A DNA stretch of 64,000 nucleotides from Heliomicrobium gestii. Its GTDB lineage: Bacteria > Bacillota > Desulfitobacteriia > Heliobacteriales > Heliobacteriaceae. The notes under the pieces are model-generated. The model was not told the origin of the DNA. It did not search any database and saw only the letters and a list, made by a program, of their open reading frames with translations. The position numbers and the translations under genes are program-made. Positions 16,565-27,974 of the stretch are shown here, in pieces (within the stretch, counting starts at the first letter, position 1; every line of letters begins with the position of its first letter). The DNA is taken from positions 310,001-374,000 of the forward strand of contig NZ_WXEX01000002.1 in NCBI RefSeq assembly GCF_009877435.1. The letters are read 5' to 3'.

Positions 16565-17379
16565 AGGGCGTTCACCAGCTTTTCCATCGTGACTGCGTCT
16601 AAGGGGACGTTCAGACCCCGTTCCCGCAAGCGACGGGCAATTTCGACGGACGGCGGCGGTTCCAATCCCGCCGCTTCGAGCAGCCCTTCTTCGCAAAAGA
16701 GCGCTTCCGGAATCCCGTCAAAAACGACCGTTCCCTTTGCCATGACAACGACCCGTTCCGCCTCGGCTGCCTCTTCCATGTCATGGGTGATCGTGATCAC
16801 CGTCATGGCCAGTTCCTTATGTAAGCGGCGAACCGTCTGCAGCACCTCGCGGCGGCTCTGCGGATCAAGCATCGATGTGGCTTCGTCAAAGACGAGATAC
16901 TCCGGCCGGAGCGCCAACGCGCCGGCGATGGCGACCCGCTGCTTCTGTCCCCCTGACAGGTCGTGGGGCGGCCGCTCCCGGAGGGACTGCAAGCCCACTA
17001 CGTCCAAGGCCTCATCGACACGCCGCCGGATCTCCTCGGAGGGCAGACCCAGATTCTCGGGCCCGAAGGCCACATCCTCTTCCACCGTCGTCGCCACCAA
17101 CTGGTTGTCGGGGTTCTGGAAGACCATCCCCACCTGCCGCCGGATGTCATAACACTGCCGGAGGTCCTGCGTGTCCAGCCCGTTTACCCGCACCCGGCCT
17201 CCGGCAGGCGTCAAAAGCGCATTCAAATGCTTCGCCAACGTCGACTTCCCTGACCCATTCGCACCCAGCACCGCCACCCACTCGCCGGGTCGGATCGTGA
17301 GGGACACATTCGAAAGAGCCTGGATGGCGTCTCCGTCAGGATTCCGGTACTGAAAGCTGACGTTTTCAATGCTGATCAA
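16555..17379 (-). CDS. ecfA1: ECF transporter ATPase EcfA1
   Basis: 274 residues from TTG 17379, placed 8 bases after an AGGGGG site; the open frame to 17475 has no ribosome-binding signal. Walker A 'GANGSGKST' (39-47), 'FQNPDNQ' Q-loop (Gln88), 'LSGGQKQR' (141-148) and Walker B 'YLVFDEATS' are present, with the characteristic TSMLDP in place of TAGLDP. It begins the transporter module 111 bases after rplQ. Confidence 0.95.
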   Translation of the reverse strand: MISIENVSFQYRNPDGDAIQALSNVSLTIRPGEWVAVLGANGSGKSTLAKHLNALLTPAGGRVRVNGLDTQDLRQCYDIRRQVGMVFQNPDNQLVATTVEEDVAFGPENLGLPSEEIRRRVDEALDVVGLQSLRERPPHDLSGGQKQRVAIAGALALRPEYLVFDEATSMLDPQSRREVLQTVRRLHKELAMTVITITHDMEEAAEAERVVVMAKGTVVFDGIPEALFCEEGLLEAAGLEPPPSVEIARRLRERGLNVPLDAVTMEKLVNALCR

Positions 17380-17465
17380 GACATGTCCCCCTAAAAGGAA
17401 AGCCAGGAACCCCTGATCCAGCGGATCAACGGCCCTGACCTCGTAAACAGAACAACACACGCCAA

Positions 17466-17485
17466 TAGCCCGCAAAAGCGGGCTA
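17466..17485 (-). other. Hairpin downstream of rplQ
   Basis: TAGCCCGC (17466-17473), AAAA, GCGGGCTA (17478-17485): a perfect 8-bp stem with a 4-base loop, five bases after the rplQ stop. No U-run follows on the minus strand, so it may stabilise the 3' end or only partly separate the ribosomal and transporter genes. Confidence 0.6.
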
Positions 17486-17490
17486 GCGGA

Positions 17491-17829
17491 TTAGACGAGC
17501 TCGACGACGCACATGGGGGCGGCGTCGCCACGGCGGAACCCGGACTTCATGACGCGGGTGTAACCGCCTTGCCGCGTGGCGTATTTGGGGGCGATTTCCG
17601 TAAACAGTTGGGTGACGACCGATTCTTCCTGGATGAACGCCAGGGCTTGCCGGCGAGCGTGCAGGTCGCCTTGTTTACCCAGGGTGATCATCTTGTCGGC
17701 GATCCGGCGCAGTTCTTTGGCCTTCGGCTCGGTGGTCACGATCTTCCCGTGCTTGAGCAGGGAGGTGGTGATATTGCGCAGCAACGCCCGGCGATGGTTG
17801 GTCGGACGGCTGAATTTACGGTAGGGCAC
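17491..17829 (-). CDS. rplQ: 50S ribosomal protein L17
   Basis: 112 residues: '[18 protein letters not shown]' start, '[17 protein letters not shown]', and the C-terminal '[16 protein letters not shown]'. It is the bacterial short form. Last gene of the alpha cluster, 30 bases after rpoA, the conserved order in Firmicutes. Confidence 0.98.
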   Translation of the reverse strand: MPYRKFSRPTNHRRALLRNITTSLLKHGKIVTTEPKAKELRRIADKMITLGKQGDLHARRQALAFIQEESVVTQLFTEIAPKYATRQGGYTRVMKSGFRRGDAAPMCVVELV

Positions 17830-17859
17830 TCGATTCCCTCCTTTGCGACGGGGCTAGAT

Positions 17860-18807
17860 TTAGTCTTCTGATTTACGCAACGACAGACCAAGGGCAGCCA
17901 GCTTGGCGTCCACTTCTTCGAGGGACTTGCGGCCAAGGTTGCGCACCTTGATCATATCTTCTTCCGTCTTATTGGTCAGGTCCTTCACGGTGTTGATCCC
18001 GGCCCGTTTGAGGCAGTTGTAGGAGCGAACGGACAGATCGAGTTCCTCAATGGTCATCTCGAGGATCTTGTCCTGGGGCCGTTCTTCCTTCTCAACCATG
18101 ATCTCCACGTTCTCTGTGTTCTCCGTCAAGCCGACGAAGAGCTTGAGATAGTCGTTCATGATCTTGGCCGACCAACTGATCGCCTCTTCCGGCGTCAGGC
18201 TGCCATTCGTCCAAACCTCCAGGATCAGGCGATCATAGTTGGTGATCTGACCGACGCGGGTATCCTCGACACGGTAGTTGACCTTGCGGACCGGCGAGAA
18301 GTTGGCGTCGATGGGGATCACGCCGATGACGTGCTCTGATTTGCGATGTTTGGTCGCCGTGATGTAGCCGCGGCTTTTCTCCACGGTGATCTCCATGAAG
18401 AGCCGGCCGCCTTTATCGACGGTGGCGATGACCTGATCGGGGTTGAGGATCTCCACATCGGCATCGGCGATGATGTCCTCTGCGGTGACGATCCCTTCCC
18501 CCTCGAACTCAATCCGGACAACCCGCGGTTCCTCGGTATGCATCTTGATGGCAAGCTGCTTGAGGTTCAGAATGATATCCGTCGTGTCTTCGACAACGCC
18601 GGGTATCGTAGAGAACTCGTGAAGAACACCTTCGATCTTCACCGAAGTAACGGCGGCCCCGAACAGGGAGGTAAGGAGAATGCGACGAAGGGAGTTGCCC
18701 AGGGTCACCCCGTAACCTCGCTCCAGAGGCTCGACCACAAACTTGCCGTAGGTGGCGTCGTCACTCCGGGCGACACACTCGATCTTCGGTTTTTCGATTT
18801 CCAGCAT
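17860..18807 (-). CDS. rpoA: RNA polymerase alpha subunit
   Basis: 315 residues. The N-terminal dimerisation domain has '[17 protein letters not shown]' and the C-terminal DNA-binding domain has '[19 protein letters not shown]' and '[10 protein letters not shown]', joined by an acidic linker near 235-245. It nucleates polymerase assembly and contacts UP elements and activators. It lies between rpsD and rplQ as in other Firmicutes. Confidence 0.99.
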   Translation of the reverse strand: MLEIEKPKIECVARSDDATYGKFVVEPLERGYGVTLGNSLRRILLTSLFGAAVTSVKIEGVLHEFSTIPGVVEDTTDIILNLKQLAIKMHTEEPRVVRIEFEGEGIVTAEDIIADADVEILNPDQVIATVDKGGRLFMEITVEKSRGYITATKHRKSEHVIGVIPIDANFSPVRKVNYRVEDTRVGQITNYDRLILEVWTNGSLTPEEAISWSAKIMNDYLKLFVGLTENTENVEIMVEKEERPQDKILEMTIEELDLSVRSYNCLKRAGINTVKDLTNKTEEDMIKVRNLGRKSLEEVDAKLAALGLSLRKSED

Positions 18808-18852
18808 GTACTGCTGAACCCTCCCTTGGCTTGAATCGGAAAACCCCTAATA

Positions 18853-19479
18853 CTAGCGGGAGTACAATTCGACGATCAGGTGTTCTTGCAGGTTCGTGTC
18901 GATGTCTTCCCGTTTGGGCAGCGCAACGACGCGACCTGTCAGATTGTTGACATCGAGTTCCAACCATGCCGGAGGCGTCTTTTGACCAAGGCCTTCGACA
19001 ATTTCTTTGAAGAGAGGGGTATCCTTGCTCTTCTCTTTCAGTTGGATCACATCGCCCACCCGGATTTGAATGGAGGGGATGTTTACTTTCTTCCCGTTGA
19101 GGGTAAAGTGGTTGTGCAGCACAAATTGACGGGCCTCGTTCCGGGAACGAGCAAAGCCGAGCCGGAAGACGATGTTGTCCATACGGGTTTCCAGAAGGCG
19201 GAGCAGGTTTTCGCCGGTGACGCCTTGCTGGCGATCAGCCTCTGCGAAATAGGTGCGGAATTGGCCTTCCAGAATGCCGTACACCCGGCGGGCTTTTTGT
19301 TTTTCCCGCAATTGCAGGCCGTATTCGGAGACTTTCTTGCGGCCTTGGCCGTGCTGGCCGGGCGCGTAGGTGCGACGATCAACGGCGCACTTGCCCGTGT
19401 AGCAGCGATCCCCTTTGAGGTATAATTTGGCCCCCTCCCGCCGGCAAAGGCGGCAGACCGGACCGGTATAACGTGCCAT
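18853..19479 (-). CDS. rpsD: 30S ribosomal protein S4 (zinc form)
   Basis: 208 residues. The N-terminal zinc site is intact: Cys9, Cys12, Cys26 and Cys31 ('CRLC' ... 'CYTGKC'). The S4 RNA-binding domain follows ('[20 protein letters not shown]'). S4 is a primary 16S rRNA binder. It sits inside the alpha cluster between rpsK and rpoA, unlike B. subtilis where rpsD is separate and autoregulated. Confidence 0.98.
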   Translation of the reverse strand: MARYTGPVCRLCRREGAKLYLKGDRCYTGKCAVDRRTYAPGQHGQGRKKVSEYGLQLREKQKARRVYGILEGQFRTYFAEADRQQGVTGENLLRLLETRMDNIVFRLGFARSRNEARQFVLHNHFTLNGKKVNIPSIQIRVGDVIQLKEKSKDTPLFKEIVEGLGQKTPPAWLELDVNNLTGRVVALPKREDIDTNLQEHLIVELYSR

Positions 19480-19508
19480 TCTGCGGATGCACCTCCTAGG
19501 TCTTCAGA

Positions 19509-19904
19509 TTAGACGCGGCGACGCTTCGGCGGCCGGCATCCGTTGTGGGGGATGGGGGTTACGTCTTTGATCATGTTGACTTCCAGGCCAGCGGCTTGCA
19601 GGGAGCGGATGGCCGCTTCCCGACCGGCGCCAGGGCCTTTGACCAGGCATTCGACTTCCCGAAGGCCATGCTCCATGGCTTCCTTGGCAGCCGATTCGGC
19701 GGCCATCTGAGCGGCGAAGGGAGTCGATTTTCTCGAACCCTTGAAGCCGAGGACGCCGGCGGAAGCCCAGGAGAGGGTGTTGCCGTTGGGGTCGGTGATG
19801 GTGACGATGGTGTTGTTGAAGGTGGATTTGATGTGGGCCACACCACGGTCCACATGCTTGCGTTCTTTCCGCTTGGTGCGGGTTACGCGACGTGCTGCTG
19901 CCAT
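19509..19904 (-). CDS. rpsK: 30S ribosomal protein S11
   Basis: 131 residues with '[22 protein letters not shown]', '[13 protein letters not shown]' and the conserved C-terminus '[14 protein letters not shown]'. Part of the 30S platform near the mRNA exit. Lies 18 bases after rpsM. Confidence 0.98.
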   Translation of the reverse strand: MAAARRVTRTKRKERKHVDRGVAHIKSTFNNTIVTITDPNGNTLSWASAGVLGFKGSRKSTPFAAQMAAESAAKEAMEHGLREVECLVKGPGAGREAAIRSLQAAGLEVNMIKDVTPIPHNGCRPPKRRRV

Positions 19905-19922
19905 ATCCGGTGCTGACCCCCT

Positions 19923-20294
19923 TTACTTCTTCTTCTTGCCAGCGACGGTCCGGGCGGGACCTTTGCGCGTGCGGGCGTTCGTCTTGGTGCGCTGGCCGCG
20001 GACAGGGAGGCCGCGACGATGGCGAAGGCCGCGGTAGCAGCCGATCTCCATGAGGCGCTTGATGTTCAGGGAAACTTCCCGGCGAAGATCCCCTTCGACT
20101 TCCACGTTCTTATCGATGTACTCCCGCAGGCGGGCCACTTCTTCATCGGTCAGATCGCGGGTCCGCGTGTCGGGGTTGATGCCGGTTTCAGCCAGGATCT
20201 TGACGGCGGTGGGACGACCGATCCCAAAAATGTAGGTCAGCGCGATTTCAATCCGCTTGTCCCTGGGCAGGTCGATGCCGGCAATACGTGCCAT
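19923..20294 (-). CDS. rpsM: 30S ribosomal protein S13
   Basis: 123 residues: '[19 protein letters not shown]' N-terminus, helix-two-turn-helix 'IYGIG'-type motif seen as 'IFGIGRPTA', and '[21 protein letters not shown]' before a basic Lys-rich tail that reaches the P-site. Located 24 bases after rpmJ. Confidence 0.98.
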   Translation of the reverse strand: MARIAGIDLPRDKRIEIALTYIFGIGRPTAVKILAETGINPDTRTRDLTDEEVARLREYIDKNVEVEGDLRREVSLNIKRLMEIGCYRGLRHRRGLPVRGQRTKTNARTRKGPARTVAGKKKK

Positions 20295-20318
20295 AGTGGT
20301 GAATGCACCTCCCGTTAA

Positions 20319-20432
20319 TTAACCTTGTTTTTGCTTGTGCTTCGGGTTTTCGCAAATGACCATGACTTTGCCTTTGCGTTTGATGATCTTGCATTTGTCA
20401 CAGATCGTCTTTACTGAAGGCCGCACTTTCAT
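20319..20432 (-). CDS. rpmJ: 50S ribosomal protein L36 (zinc form)
   Basis: 37 codons from ATG 20432 to TAA 20319. The product begins '[15 protein letters not shown]' and has Cys11, Cys14, Cys27 and His32, the zinc-ribbon ligands of the C+ type. A good GGAGGAACGAAG ribosome-binding site precedes it. Gene order infA-rpmJ-rpsM is conserved. Confidence 0.97.
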   Translation of the reverse strand: MKVRPSVKTICDKCKIIKRKGKVMVICENPKHKQKQG

Positions 20433-20492
20433 CTTCGTTCCTCCTCGGGGGATCGACGGCTTGTATGATGACCGTTCAAGTATACTACGACC

Positions 20493-20711
20493 TTACTTGA
20501 AACGGTAGGTGATCCGTCCGCGGGTGAGATCATAGGGCGACAATTCGACCGTCACCCGGTCGCCGGGCAGAATCCGAATAAAATTCATCCGGATTTTTCC
20601 CGACACATGGGCGAGGACCTTGTGGCCGTTCTCCAACTCCACGGTGAACATCGCGTTCGGCAAGGGCTCGACAACGCGACCCTCGACTTCAATAACGTCC
20701 GTTTTGGACAT
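20493..20711 (-). CDS. infA: Translation initiation factor IF-1
   Basis: 72 residues from ATG 20711 (after GGAGGCTGG). The single OB-fold is recognised by '[18 protein letters not shown]', '[17 protein letters not shown]' and '[14 protein letters not shown]'. IF-1 occupies the A site of the 30S subunit during initiation. The open frame upstream of 20711 is not coding. Confidence 0.98.
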   Translation of the reverse strand: MSKTDVIEVEGRVVEPLPNAMFTVELENGHKVLAHVSGKIRMNFIRILPGDRVTVELSPYDLTRGRITYRFK

Positions 20712-20734
20712 AAGGAATTCCAGCCTCCTTGATT

Positions 20735-21031
20735 TTACGAACCGGTCTCCAAGGTCTCCAGCAATCGGCGGAGCGCACCGGAGACCTGGGCGTTTGCAGG
20801 AGTTTTGCCCTGTTGAAGCATGTCGCCGATTTCCGTTGCCACCAAGCCGGCGCACCGGAGATGCTTGATCTTCTTCTTCTTGGGGTTTTCCACTTTGCGA
20901 TAGTGTCCGTCCGCAATCAGAAGGTAATCGGGATCGAGAATTTTCAGCACCAGAAAATGCTTATCCTCGTCCCTTCCGGCTAGAGAACGCACCAGCTCGC
21001 CTGGCCTGATACACCGTACCGTCACTGTCAC
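20735..21031 (-). CDS. KOW-domain RNA-binding protein
   Basis: 98 residues from GTG 21031, whose first bases overlap the map stop (GTGA). It has a KOW/SH3-like N-terminal half ('[22 protein letters not shown]', '[18 protein letters not shown]') and a helical C-terminus. Proteins of this kind, related to the L14e-like family, sit between map and infA in many Clostridia and are thought to bind rRNA; the precise function is unknown to me. Confidence 0.85.
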   Translation of the reverse strand: MTVTVRCIRPGELVRSLAGRDEDKHFLVLKILDPDYLLIADGHYRKVENPKKKKIKHLRCAGLVATEIGDMLQQGKTPANAQVSGALRRLLETLETGS

Positions 21032-21782
21032 TTGCTGTGTACACGAGTGAGGACCTCCGGTCCATCATCGGTAATGGCGATGGTATGCTCAAAATGGGCG
21101 GACGGCTTATGGTCTTTCGTGACCACCGTCCACTGGTCTTCCTTGGTTTCGACTTCCCAGGTTCCCGCGTTGACCATCGGTTCAATGGCCAGCGTCATGC
21201 CCGATTGAAGCCGCGGTCCCCGTCCAGCCGGCCCGAAATTGGGCACCTGCGGTTCTTCATGCATCTTTTTGCCGATGCCGTGACCCACAAATTGGCGGAC
21301 AACGGAAAACCCGTTTCCTTCAACATAGTTCTGAATGGAGTGGGATATATCAAAGAGACGGTTGCCTACTTTCGCTTCTTCGATGCCGATCTCCAGGGAA
21401 CGGCGCGTCACGTCCAGCAGGCGTTGAAGCGATTCGTCAATTTCCCCGACAGGCAGCGTCACCGCAGCGTCGCCATGGTAATCATTGACATATGCTCCGA
21501 CGTCAATACTGATAATATCCCCCGTTTGCAACTGCCGTAAACCTGGAATGCCATGAACGACTTGTTCGTTGATGGAGGCGCAGATGGAAGCGGGGAAGCC
21601 CTGGTAGCCTTTGAAGGAGGGCTTGGCGCCCTTCGAGCAGATGAAATCCTCCGCCTTCTGGTCCAGTTCTGCCGTGGTCACTCCCGGCGCCACCGCTTTT
21701 TCCATCTCTCGCAGGGTCTCGGCCACAATCCGACCGGCATCCCGCATGTAATCGAGTTCCCGGGCGGCTTTCAAGACGATCA

Positions 21783-21783
<1 letters not shown>
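21028..21783 (-). CDS. map: Methionine aminopeptidase type I
   Basis: 251 residues. Metal ligands are visible: Asp pair in '[14 protein letters not shown]', His in '[13 protein letters not shown]', Glu in 'LAIEPM' and the C-terminal Glu in 'FEHTIAI'. The substrate-binding His is in 'QVVHGIP'. It removes the initiator methionine co-translationally. ATG 21783 overlaps the adk stop (TGATG). Confidence 0.97.
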
Positions 21784-22553
<770 letters not shown>

Positions 22554-22563
22554 TTATATACTT

Positions 22564-23832
22564 CTATTTCATGAATCCTTGGTAATGCCGCATCAACATG
22601 TTGGATTCCAGTTGCTTCATCGTATCCAAGGCCACACCGACGCAAATCAGAAGCGCCGTGCCGCCGAAGTAGATGTTGGTGATCCCGGTCAACATGATGA
22701 CGAAGGTCGGCAACAGGGAGATGACCGCCAGGAACAACGCGCCAACCAGCGTGATGCGAGACATCACCCTGGTGATGTAGTCGGCTGTCGGTTTTCCGGG
22801 CCGGAGCCCGGGGATGAAGCCGCCATGCTTCTTCATGTTGTCGGCCACATCGACAGGGTTGAAGGTGATGGCGGTGTAGAAGTAGGTGAAGAAGAGGATC
22901 AGCAGGGCATAGAAGGCGCTATGCAGGAAGGAGCCGAAGTTGAAGTACTGCTGAAACCACTGTCCCACCGGAGAACCGGGGAAGAAGGCGGCAATCGTCG
23001 TCGGCAGGGCCAGGATGGAGGAGGCGAAGATAACGGGGATGACGCCAGCCTGGTTGACCCGCAGGGGAATGTGGGTGCTGTGCCCGCCGTAGACGCGCCG
23101 TCCGACGACCCGTTTGGCGTAGTTGACCGGGATGCGCCGCTGCCCTTCATTGATGTAGATGATCCCCGCGATGGTGGCGGCGGCGATCAGCACGAAGAGC
23201 AGGACGTTCAGCACGTTCGTCGTGCCGACTCGGACGTACTCATAGAGCTGTCCGATGCCGGAAGGGAGTCGGGAGACGATACCGGCGAAGATGATCAGCG
23301 AAATGCCGTTGCCGATCCCTTTCTCGGTGATTCGCTCGCCGATCCACATCAGAAAGACCGTGCCGGCCGTCAGGGTTACAGCGACAAGCAGGTAACTCCC
23401 GACGGTAGGGTTAGCGACGGCGCCTTTCAGACCATAGGAGAGTCCGATGGCCTGAATAAAAGCCAGGATGATGGTGAAGTAGCGGGTGTACTCGGTGATT
23501 TTTCTCCGACCCTCTTCGCCCTCTTTGGCCAGTTGTTCCAACGAGGGGATAACGACGGTGAGGAGTTGCATGATGATCGATGCGTTGATGTAGGGGGTAA
23601 TGCTCATGGCGAAGACGGAGAATTTCCGGAAAGAGCCACCTGAAATCACGTCAAAGAAGCCGAAGAGGGCCCCCGAGTTCAACAGTTGATCGATCACTTC
23701 GCGGTTAATGCCTGGCACAGGAATGTGAGCGCCGATGCGGAAGACAAGGAACATCATCAGCGTGAAGACGATCTTGCTCCGCAGATCGGGCAGTTTCCAG
23801 GCATTTTGCAGAGTGCCCACCAGAGTGGACAT
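22564..23832 (-). CDS. secY: Protein translocase subunit SecY
   Basis: 422 residues with ten predicted membrane segments; the plug and first helices ('FTLMMFLVFRIGAHIPVPG') and the cytoplasmic loop motif 'RRIPVNYAKRVVG' are typical. SecY forms the conducting channel of SecYEG. It follows rplO by 3 bases, the conserved spc arrangement that couples translocon and ribosome synthesis. Confidence 0.98.
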   Translation of the reverse strand: MSTLVGTLQNAWKLPDLRSKIVFTLMMFLVFRIGAHIPVPGINREVIDQLLNSGALFGFFDVISGGSFRKFSVFAMSITPYINASIIMQLLTVVIPSLEQLAKEGEEGRRKITEYTRYFTIILAFIQAIGLSYGLKGAVANPTVGSYLLVAVTLTAGTVFLMWIGERITEKGIGNGISLIIFAGIVSRLPSGIGQLYEYVRVGTTNVLNVLLFVLIAAATIAGIIYINEGQRRIPVNYAKRVVGRRVYGGHSTHIPLRVNQAGVIPVIFASSILALPTTIAAFFPGSPVGQWFQQYFNFGSFLHSAFYALLILFFTYFYTAITFNPVDVADNMKKHGGFIPGLRPGKPTADYITRVMSRITLVGALFLAVISLLPTFVIMLTGITNIYFGGTALLICVGVALDTMKQLESNMLMRHYQGFMK

Positions 23833-23835
23833 GTC

Positions 23836-24279
23836 TTACATCACCTCTACTTGGCCGCCAGCAGCTTTGATCTTCTCCGCCGCAGCCTCACTCACCCCAT
23901 GGAGTTTTACCGTCAACGCTTTTTCGATGTTGCCTTCAGCCAGGAGCTTGACGCCGTCTTTCAGCTTCTTGATCATTTTCCGTTCCAGAAGCAGTTCCGG
24001 CGTCACCACCGTGCCAGCCTCGAAGACATCGAGGTCGCCCACGTTGATGATGGCGAATTCCTTTTTAAAGGGGGCATTGGAAAAGCCCCGCTTGGGAATC
24101 CGGCGCTGGAGCGGTTGTTGACCGCCTTCAAAGCCGGGACGGACACCGCCGCCGGAGCGAGCTTTTTGACCTTTATGACCACGGCCGGCCGTTTTGCCCA
24201 GGCCGGAACCGGTGCCTTGCCCTTTCCGGGTCGGTTTTTGCCGCGACCCCGGAGCCGGTTTCAGATCATGGAGTTGCAA
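23836..24279 (-). CDS. rplO: 50S ribosomal protein L15
   Basis: 147 residues from TTG 24279. The frame opens at GTG 24288, but that codon lies within the AGGAGGTG site; TTG is 8 bases from GGAGG and gives the family N-terminus '[13 protein letters not shown]'. '[17 protein letters not shown]' and the C-terminal 'AGGQVEVM' confirm the family. A late-assembly 50S protein. Confidence 0.95.
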   Translation of the reverse strand: MQLHDLKPAPGSRQKPTRKGQGTGSGLGKTAGRGHKGQKARSGGGVRPGFEGGQQPLQRRIPKRGFSNAPFKKEFAIINVGDLDVFEAGTVVTPELLLERKMIKKLKDGVKLLAEGNIEKALTVKLHGVSEAAAEKIKAAGGQVEVM

Positions 24280-24297
24280 TGGGTACACCTCCTCGCG

Positions 24298-24486
24298 TTA
24301 GGCTTCCACTTCTTCCACGGTCACCAGGTGGTTGACCGTGCGAATCATGCCCCGGATGGCGGGGGTATCATCGTGGAGGACCGATTGATGGAGCTTTTTG
24401 AGACCCAGGGTGGCCACGGTGAGCTTTTGGTTCTTGGAGTAACCGATGGCGCTTTTCACCCAGGTGATCTTAAGTTTGTTAGCCAC
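24298..24486 (-). CDS. rpmD: 50S ribosomal protein L30
   Basis: 62 residues: '[20 protein letters not shown]' and '[20 protein letters not shown]' are characteristic of the short bacterial L30. It is placed between rpsE (11 bases) and rplO (18 bases), as expected in the spc cluster. Confidence 0.97.
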   Translation of the reverse strand: MANKLKITWVKSAIGYSKNQKLTVATLGLKKLHQSVLHDDTPAIRGMIRTVNHLVTVEEVEA

Positions 24487-24497
24487 GGTTGACCCTC

Positions 24498-24998
24498 CTA
24501 ACCAATAATCTCTTCGACCGTTTTGCCGCGCAGTTTGGCGACCTCTTCGGCGCGCTTCAGGCTGCGCAGGCCTTCCATGGTGGCGCGCACCATGTTGTTG
24601 GCGTTGTTGGATCCCAGGGACTTGGTGAGGATATCGTGAATCCCAGCCAGTTCGAGGACGGCGCAGACAGGGCCGCCAGCGATGACGCCGGTACCTTTGG
24701 AGGCCGGCTTCAGCAACACACGGCCAGCGCCGAACACGCCGAGGGCGGGATGGGGGATGGTTGTGCCAACCATGGGGACGACGATCAGGTTCTTTTTCGC
24801 GTCTTCAACGCCTTTGCGGATCGCTTCAGGCACTTCGCCGGCCTTGCCGAGGCCGAAGCCTACGTGGCCTTTGCCGTCACCGACAACAACCAGGGCGCTG
24901 AAGGAGAAACGGCGACCGCCTTTGACGACTTTCGCCACGCGGTTGATGTAGACGACTTTTTCCTGAAGATCCAGACCGCTCGCGTCTATTCTTGCCAT
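24498..24998 (-). CDS. rpsE: 30S ribosomal protein S5
   Basis: 166 residues. Double-stranded RNA-binding N-domain with '[21 protein letters not shown]' and '[17 protein letters not shown]', then the C-domain with '[19 protein letters not shown]'. S5 contributes to decoding accuracy; the spectinomycin-loop region (KGGRR) is unaltered. Confidence 0.98.
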   Translation of the reverse strand: MARIDASGLDLQEKVVYINRVAKVVKGGRRFSFSALVVVGDGKGHVGFGLGKAGEVPEAIRKGVEDAKKNLIVVPMVGTTIPHPALGVFGAGRVLLKPASKGTGVIAGGPVCAVLELAGIHDILTKSLGSNNANNMVRATMEGLRSLKRAEEVAKLRGKTVEEIIG

Positions 24999-25024
24999 TC
25001 TTTTCCCTCCTTTATGCGGGACGC

Positions 25025-25393
25025 TTAGAATTGAAGCCCCGCTTCCCGGGCTGCTTCGGCCAGAGCTGCGATCCGGCCATGGTAGATATAACCGCCGCGG
25101 TCAAAGACCACTTTTTCGATGCCTTGTTCCAGGGCTTTCTTGGCGACGAGTTCGCCGACCTTTTTGGCCCCTTCGATGTTCCCGCCGGATACGTTGGCTG
25201 CCTTGAAATCGCCGTCGAGGCTGGAGGCGGCCACCAGGGTCCGGCCGGTGACATCATTGACCACTTGGGCGTAGATATGATTGAGACTGCGGAAGACGCA
25301 CAGGCGGGGACGCTCTTCAGTGCCCTGCACCCGTTTGCGAATCCGCATGTGTTTCTTCAGACGTGCGGCATCGCGGTCAAGTTTTTTGATCAC
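25025..25393 (-). CDS. rplR: 50S ribosomal protein L18
   Basis: 122 residues: basic N-terminus with '[20 protein letters not shown]', then '[20 protein letters not shown]' and '[24 protein letters not shown]'. L18 binds 5S rRNA with L5. Spaced 26 bases from rpsE. Confidence 0.98.
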   Translation of the reverse strand: MIKKLDRDAARLKKHMRIRKRVQGTEERPRLCVFRSLNHIYAQVVNDVTGRTLVAASSLDGDFKAANVSGGNIEGAKKVGELVAKKALEQGIEKVVFDRGGYIYHGRIAALAEAAREAGLQF

Positions 25394-25426
25394 TCGGGCT
25401 CACTCCCTTCGACCTCGGGTTAGGGC

Positions 25427-25978
25427 TTATTTTTTGCCTTTTTTACCGCCGGTCTTACCGACTTTGCGGCGGATGACTTCGGTATCATACTTGATGCCCT
25501 TGCCCTTATAGGGTTCAGGCTCCCGTACGGCGCGGATGTTGGCCGCCAGCGCGCCCACTTTTTCCTTGTCGATCCCTTTGACGATGACCTTCGTCGGAAC
25601 AGGGACTTCCACTTCCAGCCCTTCACCGGGGTCGATCTCGACCGGGTGGCTGTAGCCGACGGTGAGGACAAGCTTTTTGCCTTGCTTGGCCGCCCGGTAG
25701 CCGACGCCGACCAGTTCCAGGTTTTTGCTGAAGCCCGTGGACACACCGTCAACCATGTTGGCGACGAGGGTGCGGCTCAGGCCGTGAAGGGAGCGATGGA
25801 ATTTATCGTCGCTGGGGCGCGTAACCTGGACGGTGTTGCCTTCCACCGTGACGATGATGTCTTTATGGAGTTCCCGGCTGAGTTCGCCTTTCGGCCCTTT
25901 CACCGTAACGACATTGCCTTCAATCGTTACGTTGACGCCGGCCGGGATCGCCACGGGTTTCTTGCCGATCCGTGACAT
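25427..25978 (-). CDS. rplF: 50S ribosomal protein L6
   Basis: 183 residues from ATG 25978, which is 7 bases from GGAGG; GTG 25984 is the alternative. '[14 protein letters not shown]', '[13 protein letters not shown]' and '[23 protein letters not shown]' identify it. L6 lies near the sarcin-ricin loop at the factor-binding site. Confidence 0.97.
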   Translation of the reverse strand: MSRIGKKPVAIPAGVNVTIEGNVVTVKGPKGELSRELHKDIIVTVEGNTVQVTRPSDDKFHRSLHGLSRTLVANMVDGVSTGFSKNLELVGVGYRAAKQGKKLVLTVGYSHPVEIDPGEGLEVEVPVPTKVIVKGIDKEKVGALAANIRAVREPEPYKGKGIKYDTEVIRRKVGKTGGKKGKK

Positions 25979-26024
25979 GGTCACACCTCCTGCTGTGTGC
26001 GATTCGGTTCAAAGAATAGGTCTG

Positions 26025-26423
26025 TTACCAGATGTAGCAGAGAACTTCTCCGCCGAGGCCGGCTTTCCGAGCAGCTTTGTCGCTCATGATGCCCTGCGAG
26101 GTCGAAAGAACGGCGACACCCAGTCCGCCGAGGACCTTGGGAATCTCTTCTTTGCGGGCGTAGACGCGCAGGCCCGGCTTGGAGATCCGTTTGACGCCGG
26201 TGATGACTTTCTCACGGTTGGGGCCGAACTTCAGGTAGATGCGGAGCAGGCCTTGCTTGTTGTCTTCGACGTACTCGACGTCTTTGACATAACCTTCGCT
26301 CTTGAAGATCTCTGCGATGGCCCGCTTGACTTTGGAAGCCGGAACTTCCACTTTGTCATGGTAAACCATATTGGCATTGCGGATCCGTGTCAGGAAATCC
26401 GCGATTGGATCGGTCATGACCAT
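26025..26423 (-). CDS. rpsH: 30S ribosomal protein S8
   Basis: 132 residues: '[19 protein letters not shown]' and the C-terminal '[28 protein letters not shown]'. ATG 26423 is favoured over ATG 26417 because the G-rich site is already rather distant. S8 is a primary binder of the 16S central domain. Confidence 0.97.
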   Translation of the reverse strand: MVMTDPIADFLTRIRNANMVYHDKVEVPASKVKRAIAEIFKSEGYVKDVEYVEDNKQGLLRIYLKFGPNREKVITGVKRISKPGLRVYARKEEIPKVLGGLGVAVLSTSQGIMSDKAARKAGLGGEVLCYIW

Positions 26424-26450
26424 TGGGCTGGTACCCCCCTCCGTGTATCT

Positions 26451-26636
26451 TTACCAACTGGCCTTGGTCACGCCGGGGATTTCCCCTTTGTAGGCCAGGT
26501 TGCGGAAGCAAATCCGGCACATCCCAAATTTCCGCATGTAAGCGTGGGGGCGTCCGCAGATCTTGCAGCGATTGTGCGCGCGGACGCGAAATTTGGGGGA
26601 ACGGCTTTGTTTCACGATCATGGATGTTTTTGCCAC
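26451..26636 (-). CDS. rpsZ: 30S ribosomal protein S14 type Z
   Basis: 61 residues, the short zinc form: Cys24, Cys27, Cys40 and Cys43 ('CKIC', 'CRIC'). The sequence '[20 protein letters not shown]' is typical. It lies between rplE and rpsH. Confidence 0.97.
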   Translation of the reverse strand: MAKTSMIVKQSRSPKFRVRAHNRCKICGRPHAYMRKFGMCRICFRNLAYKGEIPGVTKASW

Positions 26637-26657
26637 GAGATTCCCTCCTGTAATGCC

Positions 26658-27200
26658 TTATTCGGCGCGGAACGGCATTCCGATCAGCCGAAGGAGTTCA
26701 CGGGCTTCTTCGTCGGTCTTGGCCGTCGTCACAAACGTGACGTCCATCCCGCGCATACGGTCGATCTTATCGTACTCAATTTCCGGGAAAATCAGTTGTT
26801 CCTTCAGGCCGAGGGTGTAGTTGCCGCGACCGTCGAAGGATTTGGGGCTCACGCCGCGGAAGTCGCGGACGCGGGGCAAGGACAGGGTGACAAGTTTGTC
26901 GACGAAGTCGTACATCTTGTCGCCGCGCAGGGTCACCTTGCAGCCGATCTTCATGCCTTCCCGCAGTTTAAAGCCGGCGATGGATTTCTTCGCCGTCGTG
27001 ATGACCGGTTTCTGGCCGGTGATGCGGGTCAGGTCGCCTACCGCCGCGTCAAGACCTTTGGGGTTCGAAATCGCTTCCCCGAGGCCCATGTTGACGACGA
27101 CTTTTTCCAGGCGGGGGATTTGCATGACGTTCTTATATCCGAACCGCTGCATCATGGCAGCGTTGACATCGGTTTGAATCTTTTCTTTCAGACGGGCCAA
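26658..27200 (-). CDS. rplE: 50S ribosomal protein L5
   Basis: 180 residues: '[20 protein letters not shown]', '[22 protein letters not shown]' and '[21 protein letters not shown]' are signatures. L5 anchors 5S rRNA in the central protuberance. Confidence 0.98.
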   Translation of the reverse strand: MARLKEKIQTDVNAAMMQRFGYKNVMQIPRLEKVVVNMGLGEAISNPKGLDAAVGDLTRITGQKPVITTAKKSIAGFKLREGMKIGCKVTLRGDKMYDFVDKLVTLSLPRVRDFRGVSPKSFDGRGNYTLGLKEQLIFPEIEYDKIDRMRGMDVTFVTTAKTDEEARELLRLIGMPFRAE

Positions 27201-27227
27201 TCTGCTGACCTCCTCTCGGACGAGGCT

Positions 27228-27563
27228 TTACTTGTCTTTGTCAAGCACGTCGCCGCATTTGCGGCAGATGCGAGCCTTGTCGCCGTTTTCCAAGAACATA
27301 TGACCGCTGCGCACCGGCCGGTCGCATTTGGGGCAGAAAATCATCACGTTGGAGGCATCGATGGGCGCCTCTTTCTCGATGATGCCGCCTTGGGGATTGG
27401 CTTTGCTGGGCTTCGAGTGCCGTTTGACGACGTTAACCTTCTCAACGACAACCCGGTTTTTGGCGGGAATCACTTCAATGATTTTGCCTTTTTTCCCAGC
27501 GTCCTTGCCGGTGATGACCTGTACCAGATCGCCTTTTCTTACATGGACTTTCGGGTTGGCCAT
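27228..27563 (-). CDS. rplX: 50S ribosomal protein L24 with zinc-ribbon cysteines
   Basis: 111 residues. KOW motif '[19 protein letters not shown]' at the N-terminus; the C-terminal part carries Cys77, Cys80, Cys100 and Cys103 in CxxC pairs, a likely zinc ribbon that B. subtilis L24 lacks. L24 initiates 50S assembly at the 23S 5' domain. Confidence 0.96.
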   Translation of the reverse strand: MANPKVHVRKGDLVQVITGKDAGKKGKIIEVIPAKNRVVVEKVNVVKRHSKPSKANPQGGIIEKEAPIDASNVMIFCPKCDRPVRSGHMFLENGDKARICRKCGDVLDKDK

Positions 27564-27581
27564 GGTGCTTTCACCTCCACC

Positions 27582-27950
27582 CTACAGTACTTCGGGGGCC
27601 AACGAAATGATCTTCATGAAATCGCGGTCGCGGAGTTCGCGGGCCACGGGCCCGAAGATACGGGTCCCCTTCGGGTTTTTTTGATCATTGATGATAACAG
27701 CGGCGTTTTCGCTGAAGCGGATGTAGGAACCGTCTTGCCGTTTGATCGGTTTCCGAGTCCGGACAACCACGGCTTTGACGACGTCTCCCTTTTTAACCAC
27801 GCCGCCGGGCGTTGCCTCTTTAACAGATGCGACGATGATATCGCCGACCGAGGCATACCTCCGGTAGGAGCCGCCCAACACACGGATGCACAACAACTCT
27901 TTGGCTCCGGTGTTGTCACCGACCCGGAGTCGAGTTTCTTGCTGGATCAC
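27582..27950 (-). CDS. rplN: 50S ribosomal protein L14
   Basis: 122 residues, the exact family length: '[23 protein letters not shown]', '[19 protein letters not shown]' and '[20 protein letters not shown]'. L14 forms bridge B8 and binds the silencing factor RsfS in other bacteria. Confidence 0.98.
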   Translation of the reverse strand: MIQQETRLRVGDNTGAKELLCIRVLGGSYRRYASVGDIIVASVKEATPGGVVKKGDVVKAVVVRTRKPIKRQDGSYIRFSENAAVIINDQKNPKGTRIFGPVARELRDRDFMKIISLAPEVL

Positions 27951-27974
27951 GACGGTAACCTCCTATGCCGTGGT